From: Ophioderma brevispina
Lineage: Eukaryota > Echinodermata > Ophiuroidea > Amphilepidida > Ophiodermatidae
Length of the DNA stretch: 64,000 nucleotides
NCBI GenBank assembly: GCA_023653785.1
Contig: JAMKCH010078931.1
Location: 62,001-126,000 of the forward strand
Direction: 5' to 3'
Shown here: in pieces, positions 11,936 to 22,254 of the stretch
Layout: each line of letters opens with the position of its first letter
Numbering within the stretch: position 1 is the first letter of the stretch
Translations under genes and position numbers: made by a program
The notes under the pieces: generated by a model
Told to the model about the DNA's origin: nothing
What the model saw: the letters and a program-made list of their open reading frames with translations, nothing else
The model's database searches: none

Positions 11936-14459
11936 TCACGGCTCTGAAAATGGCTTGTCTGAAACTCTGCTGAGGGGGTTCCTGGATGTTCTGTCTATCT
12001 CAGCTTCTGTCCCAGGGATATCTAAAGAACTGGACCTCTTGAGCAAGTTTAAGACCTTTTTGGAAAAATATATCTCCACTTTCAAATCTACACCATTGGT
12101 CAATGGGCAGTTGTTTATGTGGCCATTGGGCTTGCAATTTTCTGTACTCACTCTTTTTGGCTTGATTTCAAATTTATCTTTATCTGGATTTTTAAGGCAT
12201 TTTCCAAAGCCATTGGTAAGCTTTAAATCAAAATCTACTGGGTCGGTTTGGGTGGAGTGAGTTTCACTAAAAATAACAAGGGACTTGGTTTTGTTTTGAT
12301 TTGAGTCTAACTTCTTCTCTGGGAAATCAAAAGAGGTCGACCTTGGCTTAACCAGCACTCTCTTCTCTGCAATGTCCACACAAAATGATGGATTTAGCCT
12401 AACTTCGGTAACTTTCTTCTCGTGGACATCCGAGGCGGAGCTCGATCGATACGGCTTCACCTCTACTTTCTTCTCTAAAATCTCTCCAAAAAGTGACTTA
12501 TTTTGTCTGTTTTTGATTTCTGGCGAGCCAATGGACATCTTACCATTTGTCAAACCATTAGTTATAATCTCTGTATCAGAATGCTTGTTTTTGAATTTCC
12601 TCGAAACAACGTCATCAGAGGAAGGTCTAGCTGGTTTGTCAACTCTTGTTAAAGAGTTGGAAGCAGGGGGAACAAGTGGGGGAAGAACCAATGGGTTCTG
12701 TGAAGGTGGCCGCTTTTTGGGTTTAGCCAGGACTGGAGGGGGAATCTTTGATTCACTTTTGGTGGGCTTTTTGCTTCCACAGTGGGTAGGGGAATCTTTG
12801 GTGGGGGGATTTCTGGTGGGGGAATCTTTGATTCACTTTTGGTGGGCTTTTTGCTTCCACAGTGGGTAGGGGAATCTTTGGTGGGGGGATTTCTGGTGGG
12901 GGAATCTTTGATTCACTTTTGGTGGGCTTTTTGCTTCCACAGTGGGTAGGGGAATCTTTGGTGGGGGGATTTCTGGTGGGGGAATCTTTGATTCACTTTT
13001 GGTGGGCTTTTTGCTTCCACAGTGGGTAGGGGAATCTTTGGTGGGGGGATTTCTGGTGGGGGAATCTTTGATTCACTTTTGGTGGGCTTTTTGCTTCCAC
13101 AGTGGGTAGGGGAATCTTTGGTGGGGGGATTTCTGGTGGGGGAATCTTTGATTCACTTTTGGTGGGCTTTTTGCTTCCACAGTGGGTAGGGGAATCTTTG
13201 GTGGGGGGATTTCTGGTGGGGGAATCTTTGATTCACTTTTGGTGGGCTTTTTGCTTCCACAGTGGGTAGGGGAATCTTTGGTGGGGGGATTTCTGGTGGG
13301 GGAATCTTTGATTCACTTTTGGTGGGCTTTTTGCTTCCACAGTGGGTAGGGGAATCTTTGGTGGGGGGATTTCTGGTGGGGGAATCTTTGATTCACTTTT
13401 GGTGGGCTTTTTGCTTCCACAGTGGGTAGGGGAATCTTTGGTGGGGGGATTTCTGGTGGGGGAATCTTTGATTCACTTTTGGTGGGCTTTTTGCTTCCAC
13501 AGTGGGTAGGGGAATCTTTGGTGGGGGGATTTCTGGTGGGGGAATCTTTGATTCACTTTTGGTGGGCTTTTTGCTTCCACAGTGGGTAGGGGAATCTTTG
13601 GTGGGGGGATTTCTGGTGGGGGAATCTTTGATTCACTTTTGGTGGGCTTTTTGCTTCCACAGTGGGTAGGGGAATCTTTGGTGGGGGGATTTCTGGTGGG
13701 GGAATCTTTGATTCACTTTTGGTGGGCTTTTTGCTTCCACAGTGGGTAGGGGAATCTTTGGTGGGGGGATTTCTGGTGGGGGAATCTTTGATTCACTTTT
13801 GGTGGGCTTTTTGCTTCCACAGTGGGTAGGGGAATCTTTGGTGGGGGGATTTCTGGTGGGGGAATCTTTGATTCACTTTTGGTGGGCTTTTTGCTTCCAC
13901 AGTGGGTAGGGGAATCTTTGGTGGGGGGATTTCTGGTGGGGGAATCTTTGATTCACTTTTGGTGGGCTTTTTGCTTCCACAGTGGGTAGGGGAATCTTTG
14001 GTGGGGGGATTTCTGGTGGGGGAATCTTTGATTCACTTTTGGTGGGCTTTTTGCTTCCACAGTGGGTAGGGGAATCTTTGGTGGGGGGATTTCTGGTGGG
14101 GGAATCTTTGATTCACTTTTGGTGGGCTTTTTGCTTCCACAGTGGGTAGGGGAATCTTTGGTGGGGGGATTTCTGGTGGGGGAATCTTTGATTCACTTTT
14201 GGTGGGCTTTTTGCTTCCACAGTGGGTAGGGGAATCTTTGGTGGGGGGATTTCTGGTGGGGGAATCTTTGATTCACTTTTGGTGGGCTTTTTGCTTCCAC
14301 AGTGGGTAACATAGGGAAGATAGACTCACTGAGAGCAGGTGGCGAGAGGCCTGGTGATGATGACGATGATGTTGATGAAGGTGTCTTTGCTCTGGTTGAG
14401 ATGTCTTCATGTTGTGTTCTTATAGGAGTTGACACTGGTCTTATTCTACTGGGTGGTCT
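11936..14459 (-). CDS. Large Ser/Pro-rich coding exon split by an 80-bp repeat array
   Basis: On the minus strand an acceptor (TTGTTTCCACAG) ends at 14460. Coding then starts RPPSRIRPVSTPIRTQHED and reads about 50 codons of Ser/Pro-rich sequence before entering the repeat array (14308-12741). Beyond it a frame of about 267 codons runs KPTKSESKIPPP, then RPPSQNPLVLPPLVPP, TEIITNGLTNGKM, EKKVEVKPYRSSSASD and LKRSSSLDIPGTEAEIDR, to a TGA at 11936-11938. Composition is basic and Ser/Pro-rich with RSSS-type phosphosite-like motifs and 'EKKV.VKP' repeats, like a disordered scaffold or adaptor protein. No domain is recognised. As assembled the array breaks the frame: entering in the 5' frame meets a TGA in the second unit, and the net length does not restore the exit frame. 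A GT at 11939-11938 (GAGCC/GTGAAA) could be a weak donor, but its phase does not fit the exon at 5324. Confidence 0.6.
12741..14308. repeat. 80-bp minisatellite, about 19.6 identical copies, within coding exon
   Basis: The period is exactly 80 bp over 1,568 bp, and I see no differences among copies. Read on the minus strand the unit encodes KPTKSESKIPPPEIPPPKIP in one frame and LPTVEAKSPPKVNQRF in the next. Because 80 is not a multiple of 3, successive units shift frame, and one of the three frames contains TGA. The flanking single-copy ends match the first and last partial units in different frames, so the array grew from coding sequence. Confidence 0.95.
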
Positions 14460-14880
14460 CTGTGGAAACAAGTAACAACAGAAAAGTGCCCTGTTATTTC
14501 TGATGAGTGCAGTGCAAATTCTACTGAAAAACTTTATCAACAGTGTTTAGTTATTTTACAATATCATATTATTCTTAAGACTCTACCAGATATTGAACTA
14601 TATGTATATTTGATATTTAATTTTGTAGATGTGGATGTAATAAATTATAGGCATGATATTCCTAACAACATCTGAATCATTTTAAGTTACATTTTATCTC
14701 AGAATGCCTACAAGATGCTATTCCATAATACATGTGATTCGCTTCTTCCTGTTATAGTTCTATGCACTAAGTACACAACCATATTCTTAGGTTGCTAACT
14801 TTTCCAGTGTTACTCTGTGTCTACTATGGCAGCTATTGCACAGTATACAAATACTACATGGTTAGAGGGAAATAGGGCAC
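14460..14880 (-). other. Putative intron upstream of the large exon
   Basis: The sequence just beyond the acceptor at 14460 is AT-rich and has no protein-like frame. No repeat or RNA gene is recognised. Confidence 0.35.
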
Positions 14881-15860
14881 ATTATATGACACATAAAAAT
14901 ATTTCTGTCATTTGATTGGTGGATACTATATCACGTGACATAACATATTTGAGACTAACTCTTCCAAAATTTCACAGGAGGGAAAAAAGTTCCCATAAAT
15001 AGCTACTATTTCCCCCATCACAGTGAAATAGTTCATTTTTATGGGAACTTTTTTCCCTGCATTGGTATCTTGCATCGCCCATGCCTCACGGTGATTGACC
15101 TGACCCGATCAGCGACCCGACCTCTGACGCTGCATCAATCATATCTTCTGCTTGATATTTGCATGTTTACCGGGGTGTTTACATTCACCGCTGGACAATT
15201 TCTGTTGAATTTTTAACTCAAAATGGAGAAATCTCAATGCTGTAGATAGTGTATACCGTAAAACAAATCATATGTCTAGAGCAGTTCGAGAAATTTGTTG
15301 GAGAGAGCCGCGATTGGATTGAACCATGACTAGACTGACTAGCTTTGAGTTCATGAGTTGCGGTGGCAGCCGATCTTGACGAGACTTGGCAAGTTTTTCA
15401 AATGAGTGAAATATTTTTATATGTTATATAAAACAAATATTGACTGCTCTATATTCGTAAAATGGTGCAAAATACCTCCCCTCGGTGACTGGAGACCGTG
15501 GGCCTAATATTTTCCCTCGACCTTCGGTCTCGGGAAGATAGTAGGCCCACGGTCTCCAGTCACCTTGGGTAGTTATTTTGCACCATTTCCCTCATGAGCA
15601 GTCAATATTTGTATACTATTTTCCCGAGGTACTGGCTACGGGCCTATCACCCCAAACCTGAAGGGTGAGGGATGATAGGCCCGTAGCCAGTACCAAGGGA
15701 AAATATTGTGCCTATTTCCCGATACAAACTATGTAGTATTTGTTTTATTACACCTCACCGTGACTCTGGGAAGAGGTTGTAGGGAAACAGTTCAATCTAT
15801 TTCCCTAGGGAAATAGCTCACGTAATAGGAATCAGCGAATGAAATAGCATGATTATGTTC
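14880..15860. mobile_element. Composite palindromic element with several strong hairpins
   Basis: There are three nested or adjacent hairpins. The first is at 14984-15058, with arms around AAAAAAGTTCCCATAAA. The second is a long one at 15434-15612, whose arms include TATTGACTGCTC, AATGGTGCAAAATA and GGTGACTGGAGACCGTGGGC, nearly perfect and closing on a TTCG-like loop. The third is at 15621-15704, with arms around TACTGGCTACGGGCCTATCA. Weakly related outer arms occur near 14905-14940 (CATTTGATTGG with CACGTGAC) and 15810-15840. Motifs GGGAAA/TTTCCC recur throughout. No frame for a protein is seen. A non-autonomous foldback transposon is the likeliest reading. Confidence 0.65.
15434..15612. repeat. 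Near-perfect inverted repeat (hairpin arms of about 80 nt)
   Basis: The left arm 15434-15520 and right arm 15533-15612 are reverse complements with very few mismatches. Paired blocks include TATTGACTGCTC with GAGCAGTCAATA, and GACTGGAGACCGTGGGCCT with its complement. The loop side contains CGACCTTCGGTC, itself self-complementary. Confidence 0.9.
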
Positions 15861-16159
15861 ATCAATATTCATGAGGTGTAATAATACACACTTGAGCCAT
15901 TTGTGATCTAGAACCTGCAAGATAGGGCTTCCAAAGTAATAGGGACAGTGGAGTGTCTCCAGTACCTATGCTAATGGCTACTCTATAATTGCCCACTAGG
16001 TGGGAAGAATGTAGATATGGTGTGAACAGTCCTGGAGCAGACATGTAGCTATTTCATCTCTACTCTGGCATTATTATACACCACCATCTGTATAGCAAAC
16101 CGACTGAGGATGTCATACATTCTTCCTCTGTTTAGCATTTTTGTTATTTTTTTTAATTA

Positions 16160-16375
16160 TTAACCCCCTGGGGTCTACCAGATTTCTTACAGTATCTCTG
16201 ATTGGCTCATTACCTGATATATCTGGATATAACCTTTGAGTAACCAATCAAAATAGACCTATCATATATCTGTACAAACATTTAAGGTTTTCTTACCATG
16301 TTTCTGATTGGTTATACATTGGGTTATTTGGTGTATCTAGCCAATCAAATCAGCCGGTAGACCTCAGGGGGTTAA
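16160..16375. mobile_element. MITE with TTAA ends and CCCCCTG inverted repeats
   Basis: The left end is TTAACCCCCTGGGGTCTACC. The right end reverse-complements to TTAACCCCCTGAGGTCTACC. The TTAA at each border suits TTAA-targeting transposons (piggyBac or Kolobok-like). The ends are about 20-bp inverted repeats, and internal ATTGGCT/ATTGGTT segments are also palindromic. Length is 216 bp, without coding capacity. A diverged copy is at 40459-40640. Confidence 0.8.
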
Positions 16376-16503
16376 GATATTTGAATTGGCCACACAAAAA
16401 CTCTGGACATCAAAACTCTGTGAATAGCACATTGTATTCAAAATGCAAATGCATGTCAAAAATATCTAAAAGATAAATCGACCACCAGAAATACCATACT
16501 TAC

Positions 16504-16552
16504 TGAGAGCTGGTGTAACCACGACGCTACTCTGTGACAGTATAGAGAGCTA
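16504..16552 (-). CDS. Candidate small exon with strong donor
   Basis: On the minus strand the sequence GCTCTCA/GTAAGTATGG forms an excellent 5' splice site, with exon end at 16504. CACCAG just before 16552 could be the acceptor, although its pyrimidine tract is poor. This would give a 49-nt exon. One frame is open and ends in phase 0, compatible with the large exon starting at 14459 (phase 0). The alternative frame gives a more Ser/Val-rich peptide but the wrong phase. It is offered only as a candidate upstream exon. Confidence 0.2.
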
Positions 16553-17000
16553 CTGGTGTACTACCAAGGCTCAGAGATTTTGAGATATATATTTGGTATG
16601 TATTACTTTAAAATAGTTATAACTAAAGTTAAAGATAGTCACCTAAACGCTCCTTCCAAAGTTTGACGATAACAGAATTTTCCATTTTGAGTAGTAAACT
16701 TTTATGTGAGGTATAGAAGTAACCAAATTGAAATACTGTCTATATGATTCAATTCAGATTTTATTACTAAAGTGGATTTCTGCCATGCAGGACATGCAAT
16801 ATAGCTTAGTTATTTCACACAGTAATAGTAATGTGAACATGCAACAATTTGCAACAAACATGATCTTGGTTAGAAATAAAGATGTCACTATCTTTAGAAA
16901 AATCTCTGTGTCAGCCTATAAAGATAAATTGATGGTGTATTATATCGACAAAAGCTCCTTAACCCTTGTTCTCCTTGTGTTCTTACCTGATATGCGATGG

Positions 17001-17003
<3 letters not shown>

Positions 17004-17046
<43 letters not shown>
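17004..17046. repeat. Uninterrupted 43-nt poly-G run
   Basis: An uninterrupted run of G follows TGCGATGGTTA and precedes TGGCTGCATC. Such tracts can form quadruplexes, but long-read assemblies also produce length errors at homopolymers. Confidence 0.9.
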
Positions 17047-17047
<1 letters not shown>

Positions 17048-17204
17048 GGCTGCATCACTCTTTAGTAGGCTGGTTGGAGCTATACTAATTAAAATCACCA
17101 AAGCTTTCTGTAGCTGAAAAATAGAATCAAAAATGGAATAGTCACATTAAACATTCAAGTTTTAACATCTTCAGTATTTAATTATAGAAAACAAAAGCGA
17201 CGGT

Positions 17205-17375
17205 AGTGGATAGTCGTTGGAAAGCGTAGCGGTAGAACGCTCACCTCCTTCCGCACAGCTGTGAGTTCGATTCCTCCCAGCTGGAACTCGCTTCAGTTAA
17301 CCTAACTGTAAATGGATAGCTGGCCTATTTAGACTAAGGTTACAGGCAGTGGGAAAAGGAACTAGCCACCCACTC
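17205..17375 (+). mobile_element. tRNA-derived SINE
   Basis: GTTCGATTCC at 17275-17284 is a perfect box B, and TAGCGGTAGAACGC at about 17227-17240 resembles box A. The tRNA-like head is followed by a non-tRNA body (AACCTAACTGTAAATGGATAG and on). The body recurs at 19222-19340, where the head is largely missing. Confidence 0.65.
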
Positions 17376-17880
17376 ATACGCCAAAATGACTAAGACTAAT
17401 AAAAACATATACAGGCTATTAGAGAGTTTTTCTTCTTTATGCTTCCATCATGGACGTCAACGATTCTGCAATCTAAGTACAAAAATGAGCCTACATTGGC
17501 ATCCTGTGAACTCTTACAATTGTTTCCTTCCAAACACACAAAGCAACCTGCAAAATCATCATGTTAAGAGCTTGATACAGAAAATAGGAAACACCCAATA
17601 AGGTTTTCATTGCATCGAAAGTACAAACATGCCTTTTGTATAACTTCCTATATCTCCCGAGAACCATGGCTCAACTGCACAAACATGACAATTGTAAAAA
17701 CAAATATCAAAGAAGCATGGAAAAGAGAAAAAAATATCAGAGAAGCTATGACATTTCCTAAAACCAGAACAAAGTTGGTGAAGGTCAAGACTTTGGACAT
17801 TACTTTGTTGACTGACAAGGGAGGACATCTCATTACACAGGGTTCTGTGACTTGCTTCAATCATTAACCTGAAACCAAGC
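17241..17880 (+). repeat. Segment R: clean copy of a duplicated block
   Basis: Matches 19200-20056 with many small indels in the second copy. Shared landmarks are TTAACCTAACTGTAAATGGA, AAAAACATATACA, TGGACGTCAAC, CTCCCGAGAACCATGG, GGACATCTCAT and AACCTGAAACCA. In the second copy this last motif leads into unique sequence at 20061; here it leads into the exon-like copy. Confidence 0.8.
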
Positions 17881-19198
17881 CCGGGAAAGGGCAAATCGAC
17901 ATCAGCAGCAGTTGCACCAGCGGCAGCAGCAGCACCAGCGGAGGAATCCACCACCGGCTCTTCAAATAAGCTGCCGAGGGTCTAGATCATCAAGGGAGCA
18001 AGTCAAGGTTCTAGGTGAGAAGGGTGTGAATGATGAGGAGGAGGGACTTTGGGGGGGGATGGGTGGTGGGGGGTGGGGGGGAAAAAAGTCCGGCAGTCAA
18101 GCGGTGGGGGGTTGGTGTGGCAGTGAAAACTCACTCAGTATATCTGCACTAGGAGCAGTGGAGTGTTCTGTTTGGCTAAAAGCAGGCAATATAGGGGTTG
18201 AGTCAGAAAAGAGGTCAACACAGTCACCATTTAGCATTTCACTCAGCACCCTCTTTTTGGAGACTTTCCCTCGCTAGCTTTGTTCCCTTCCACCAAATCC
18301 AAGTTGATCTCCAAGTTCAGGTGCAGTGGTTTTGAGTCAGTAGTGCAGTGGGTTTAGTGAAGAGTGACTCTGGCAGCATGTCGAACACAGGAGGGCAGAG
18401 TTTCTGTGATCAGGATGCCAGTATCTATGGGTTAGGTGTAAGGAATTAGGGTAAAGGATGTCAGTGACAGTATTCAATCAATGTATCAAATCAATGAATG
18501 AATCAATCAACCAATCAATCAAAATTAATATCATGATATTATGGACAACTTAAAGTAACACCTTATTTCCATTAGACCAATAATCCCAATTACTATCCTT
18601 GTGTATGGTTTGAAGATGAAAGTAATGCTACGCGTCTACAACAAATAAAATTCAATTGCTTTCCCACATAATATTAAAATATGGATTGTATTGCACCCGA
18701 GTAAGGTCTTAATATTGGTGTATTTAAATTGATGCCTTTCCTTATCCACTGACTTAGCTTAGTGGAACCTCACAAATCAAAATTTAATACTGTAATTGAT
18801 CATTTATAAGTTTGGTCCAAACTAGATTGTGCATTTTTTTCATAATGTAATAATACATCAGTTAATACTTTTAAGTATCATATTTTTAATCAAAATTCCA
18901 TTTATTAAAGTGTATTCTCATTAAAGTGATATTGGTTATATTGAAGAAGGTCGGTTTAGTTCCCTAAAACTTATCATTTTTTATTTCATTTGAAAATAAC
19001 CAAACCAAAAACTAAAAAGGTCTTTATCTTGGTGGCTAAGATTGCACAAAGATCTGTTTTAACCCAATTGACTTATGTGTTGGTGTAATGTACATAAGCC
19101 AAAAACATGCCTTTGTATGAGACCATGCAAACTTGAAATCAGATCCTTCATAATTTCGCGGTTTCAATATTTTGCTCAGCAAGCAAAAGGACAATTTG
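17870..19198 (-). pseudogene. Broken indel-rich copy of the terminal exon and flanking intron
   Basis: This matches 4788-6062 base for base except for frequent one- to few-base insertions and deletions. The Thr/His-coding run is replaced by G-rich filler near 18045-18110. The reading frame is broken in many places. The acceptor region CTAACCCATAG and the AATC microsatellite are retained. The density of single-base indels, also in the intron part, looks like unpolished long-read sequence rather than pseudogene decay, but a real degenerate duplicate cannot be excluded. Confidence 0.7.
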
Positions 19199-19199
19199 G

Positions 19200-20056
19200 G
19201 ACACCTACTTCCCAAAGGCTTGTGAGTTCGATTTACCAGGCTGGAAAACTCTTCAGTTAACCTAACTGTAAATGGATAGCTGGCCTATTTAGACTAAGGT
19301 AACAGGCAGTGGATAAAGGAACTAGCCACCCTACTGCACCCAACTCCAAAGATGACTTAAGACTAAATAAAAACATATACATGCTATTTAGAGTTTTCGT
19401 ATGCTCCATCATGGACGTCAACATTCTGGCACTTCTGAAAGTACAAAATGTCCGACAGTGGCATTCTGTGAACTCCTTTACATTGTTTTCTTTCACACCA
19501 CAACAACCTGCAAATCATCATTGTAAGAGCCGAACAAGAAAAAATATGAACAACAAATAGGTGTCATGTTGCATTCGAAAAAAAAGAGGACCAGGGGAAA
19601 ACAGCTAAAAGGGTCGCAAAACCGGGGGGAGGCTTAAGCCACAACACGGAGCGCTACGGCCAAAGATCCGCTGGGGAAGGAGGGCTGAGGGCCCAAGGGG
19701 ATTAACAACGAAGAACGGGAGCCGAGGAGCAGGACCCCCTGGAAGGTGGGGTCAACATGATCAGAGCGTATCGGGGTAGTGTCCCACCGTCCCCCCCCCC
19801 CCGCCCACCAACAAACATGCCTATGTGTATAACTTCCCTGATATATCCCGAGAACCATGGAACTCACTTCACTAAACATGACAATTTAAAACAATCTCAA
19901 AGAAGCATGGAAAAGAGAAAAAAATATCAGAGACAGCTATGAAAATTTCCTAAAACCAGAAAAAATTTGGAGAAGGCTCAGATTGAACATCTACTTGTGA
20001 CTGACAAGTGAGGACATCTCATCTACCACCAACCGGTTCTGTGACTTTCTTTCACT
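19200..20056 (+). repeat. Segment R': indel-rich copy of 17241-17880
   Basis: This follows the order of segment R, with a roughly 230-bp insert of unrelated G- and C-rich sequence at about 19578-19808. It joins directly to the end of the exon-like copy at about 19198. Confidence 0.75.
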
Positions 20057-21156
20057 CATAACCTGAAACCAATTTTTACAAGCATTGGCTAAATTCAGTA
20101 GAAAAGCTTTCAGAAAGGATTGTCCAGATCGAATTGTTAGCTTTATATCTTGGGGAAGAAAAGTCTTAAAAGTAGCCAAAAATGAAGTCCAATCTCTTGA
20201 TACGTACTTACTGTGGTAACCTTTTGCAAGTTTGAGCTTCATAATTACAATACACTGAATAAGTATCGATTCCTTTCCAGATTTCTCATTCTGCCACGAT
20301 CTAATACTTTTGCATAGTTGTATATCACTTAAATCCTATCCCCACTCCTCGGTAGCCACATGCCCACACACACATGCTTCACATACGAAACCTAGGTTTA
20401 TTTGCCAGTCCCGAACACTCAACGAAGGTTTTCAAATGTTTCAGCATGGTTTCCTAGTGACAGCCACTTGTCATTGACAAGCTGACGAACCCTAGAAATT
20501 TTTGACCACTTTTGTTTAGATGACGCAACATTTACTGAGAATCCGTGGTTCTTTTTATCCTTAAATACTACTCACATACACGTTACAGCTGGATCTCAGA
20601 ATCCATGGTGTAATGTTGTCACAGGCACTACTTCTTGGAATCTTGAAAAATTTATTATGAAATTAAAAATCGGACATCACTCATATTTTAGTCTAATCCT
20701 AAAGATATTTAAGTGGAATGAACAGAAGTGTTTGGGGGAATCATCATGGTGAAGTCCAGGAATCACTGGCCAAAAGGACAAATAATGGTGAGTTGTCCCT
20801 GCTTCTACTGCCTAGCCCTACATTGTAGGGTCTCTTTAGCTTCACTGTTCAGTACCTATTTTTTTTATACTCATTACTGTTGCTAATCTTTATTTTCGGA
20901 CAGAATAAGTGATTCAATGTACCAGTGATCCACACTTATGATGTCAAAGTATGCCATGGTTTCCACCCTTTGGTTAACATAATTACATTGTTACTCTTAG
21001 CATCTTCGCTGGGAGCCCAAAAAAAAAAGGCACATCCCAAATGCGACACAAGCTAGCAGCATATACTCTTCATGTGAAATTAATACAGCTACGTAGTTTT
21101 TTAAAACACGCTAACACCCCCGGCCAAATCCTGGTATTTTTCCAAGGGTGTCTCAC
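20057..21156. other. Non-coding DNA, nothing recognised
   Basis: No coding segment, RNA gene or paired terminal repeats are seen. Short frames on both strands look accidental. Confidence 0.4.
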
Positions 21157-21382
21157 CAGGGGCCCGTACACAATTTATTTTAGGGGGTGGGGACTATTGA
21201 AAAAGTGGACTTTTTTGGAACGTGGACCTAAAACCCCCCTAAAAATGGTCTTGTTTGAACTTTCTTCTGAACATTTTCATCCACCAAACTGCAGTCTTTA
21301 GGCAAATTCTTCGGGAACTTTTCCCCTTTTGTGGAATTTGTTGGTGTGCGCCGCGCCCCCTCCCCTTTGTCGTACGGGCCTG
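21157..21382. mobile_element. hAT-like MITE, CAGGGGCCCGTAC ends
   Basis: The left end is CAGGGGCCCGTAC and the right end is GTACGGGCCTG, an imperfect inverted repeat of 11-13 bp. Flanks TGTCTCAC and TGTCCCAA could be an 8-bp target duplication with two mismatches. It has no coding capacity. The superfamily call rests on CAGGG-like ends and the tentative 8-bp duplication. Confidence 0.5.
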
Positions 21383-21405
21383 TGTCCCAACTTTTATCCA
21401 ATTTT

Positions 21406-21690
21406 AACCAGTTTAGTCCTTAATAAATGGACCGTTTTCTTTCCAAAAAATACTCTAAAGTGCAATATAATGGGTGAGGAAATTCATTAAGGATGGTTTT
21501 CAGCCCATCATAACAAATTTTCACCCTATTAAATCACATTTACACAAAGTAAAAGAAAAAAGGGTAAGAAAATTCATCAATGATGGGTAGTTACAGCCCA
21601 TCAATGAGTAATTTCTCACCTATTAAATCAACCTTTCAGAATATGTTTAAAAGAAAAAAAGGTCCAATATATGAAGGACTAACACTGGTT
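21406..21690. mobile_element. TIR element with two internal ~100-bp repeats
   Basis: The left end AACCAGTTTAGTCCTTAATA matches the reverse complement of the right end (AACCAGTGTTAGTCCTTCAT), continuing to a shared GGACC. Inside, two copies of a unit containing AAATTCAT, GATGG, CAGCCCATCA and CACCTATTAAATCA lie at about 21470-21560 and 21565-21660. It has no coding frame. Confidence 0.6.
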
Positions 21691-21816
21691 AAACTTGGGT
21701 GTATTAGTCTCCCTCAGAATACTAGCCACTGATTGTTTCATAAGCAACTATGACAGTGACTACTAATCTATGAAGAAGGTTAAAATCCACTTGACTTATA
21801 AAACGTGAAGCAGTCG

Positions 21817-22080
21817 TCAAGAAGCACCAATCATAACAACACCCATAGCCAATTCTTCCGGACTATAAGGAACTCTAGCGACTTTTCCGATGTTTTGTTG
21901 TTTTTTGGCAAAGCAAACACAAGACCAAATTTTGGCTTGTATAACACGCTCTCCCACTAGACTAACAGTGGCAGGATTCTCGGCAAAAGTTACTAATTGA
22001 AGGAATGAAGAAATCCCCTCAATTATCACTGACCCATGTACGACCTGGATGAGTTTTTCTGTCATAGGTTTTTCCTGCAC
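21817..22080 (-). other. Open frame of 87 codons, doubtful
   Basis: An uninterrupted minus-strand frame reads GERVIQAKIWSCVCFAKKQQ and VARVPYSPEELAMGVV. The composition is more protein-like than neighbouring frames. There is no recognised domain and no clear splice sites, and the sequence context is non-coding, so it may be a decayed exon or chance. Confidence 0.15.
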
Positions 22081-22254
22081 ATAGGATTACAACTGCAAGT
22101 ATGCTTGCTTGTTTAAGTTTCAAACCAAGGAGACCGCTACATAAATAAATAATGAGCAATATGCTAACATGTCATGCTATTGACATATTGGGAGGAATTC
22201 ATCATCTAGTACCAATATGAGTTGTCCCCATAACTTGACTCAGTTCATAATATA

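Noticed and set aside
12140..12160. Minus-strand donor AGA/GTGAGTA inside the large exon
   Set aside because: It is strong, but its phase 0 does not fit the exon at 5324, and the frame stays open for about 70 more codons.
11826..12869. Plus-strand frames of 144 and 165 codons
   Set aside because: They lie antisense to the large minus-strand exon and end in the 80-bp repeat; no splice signals on the plus strand support them.
12741..14308. CRISPR-like array of regular repeats
   Set aside because: The repeats are contiguous 80-bp units without variable spacers, in an animal-type genome. It is a minisatellite.
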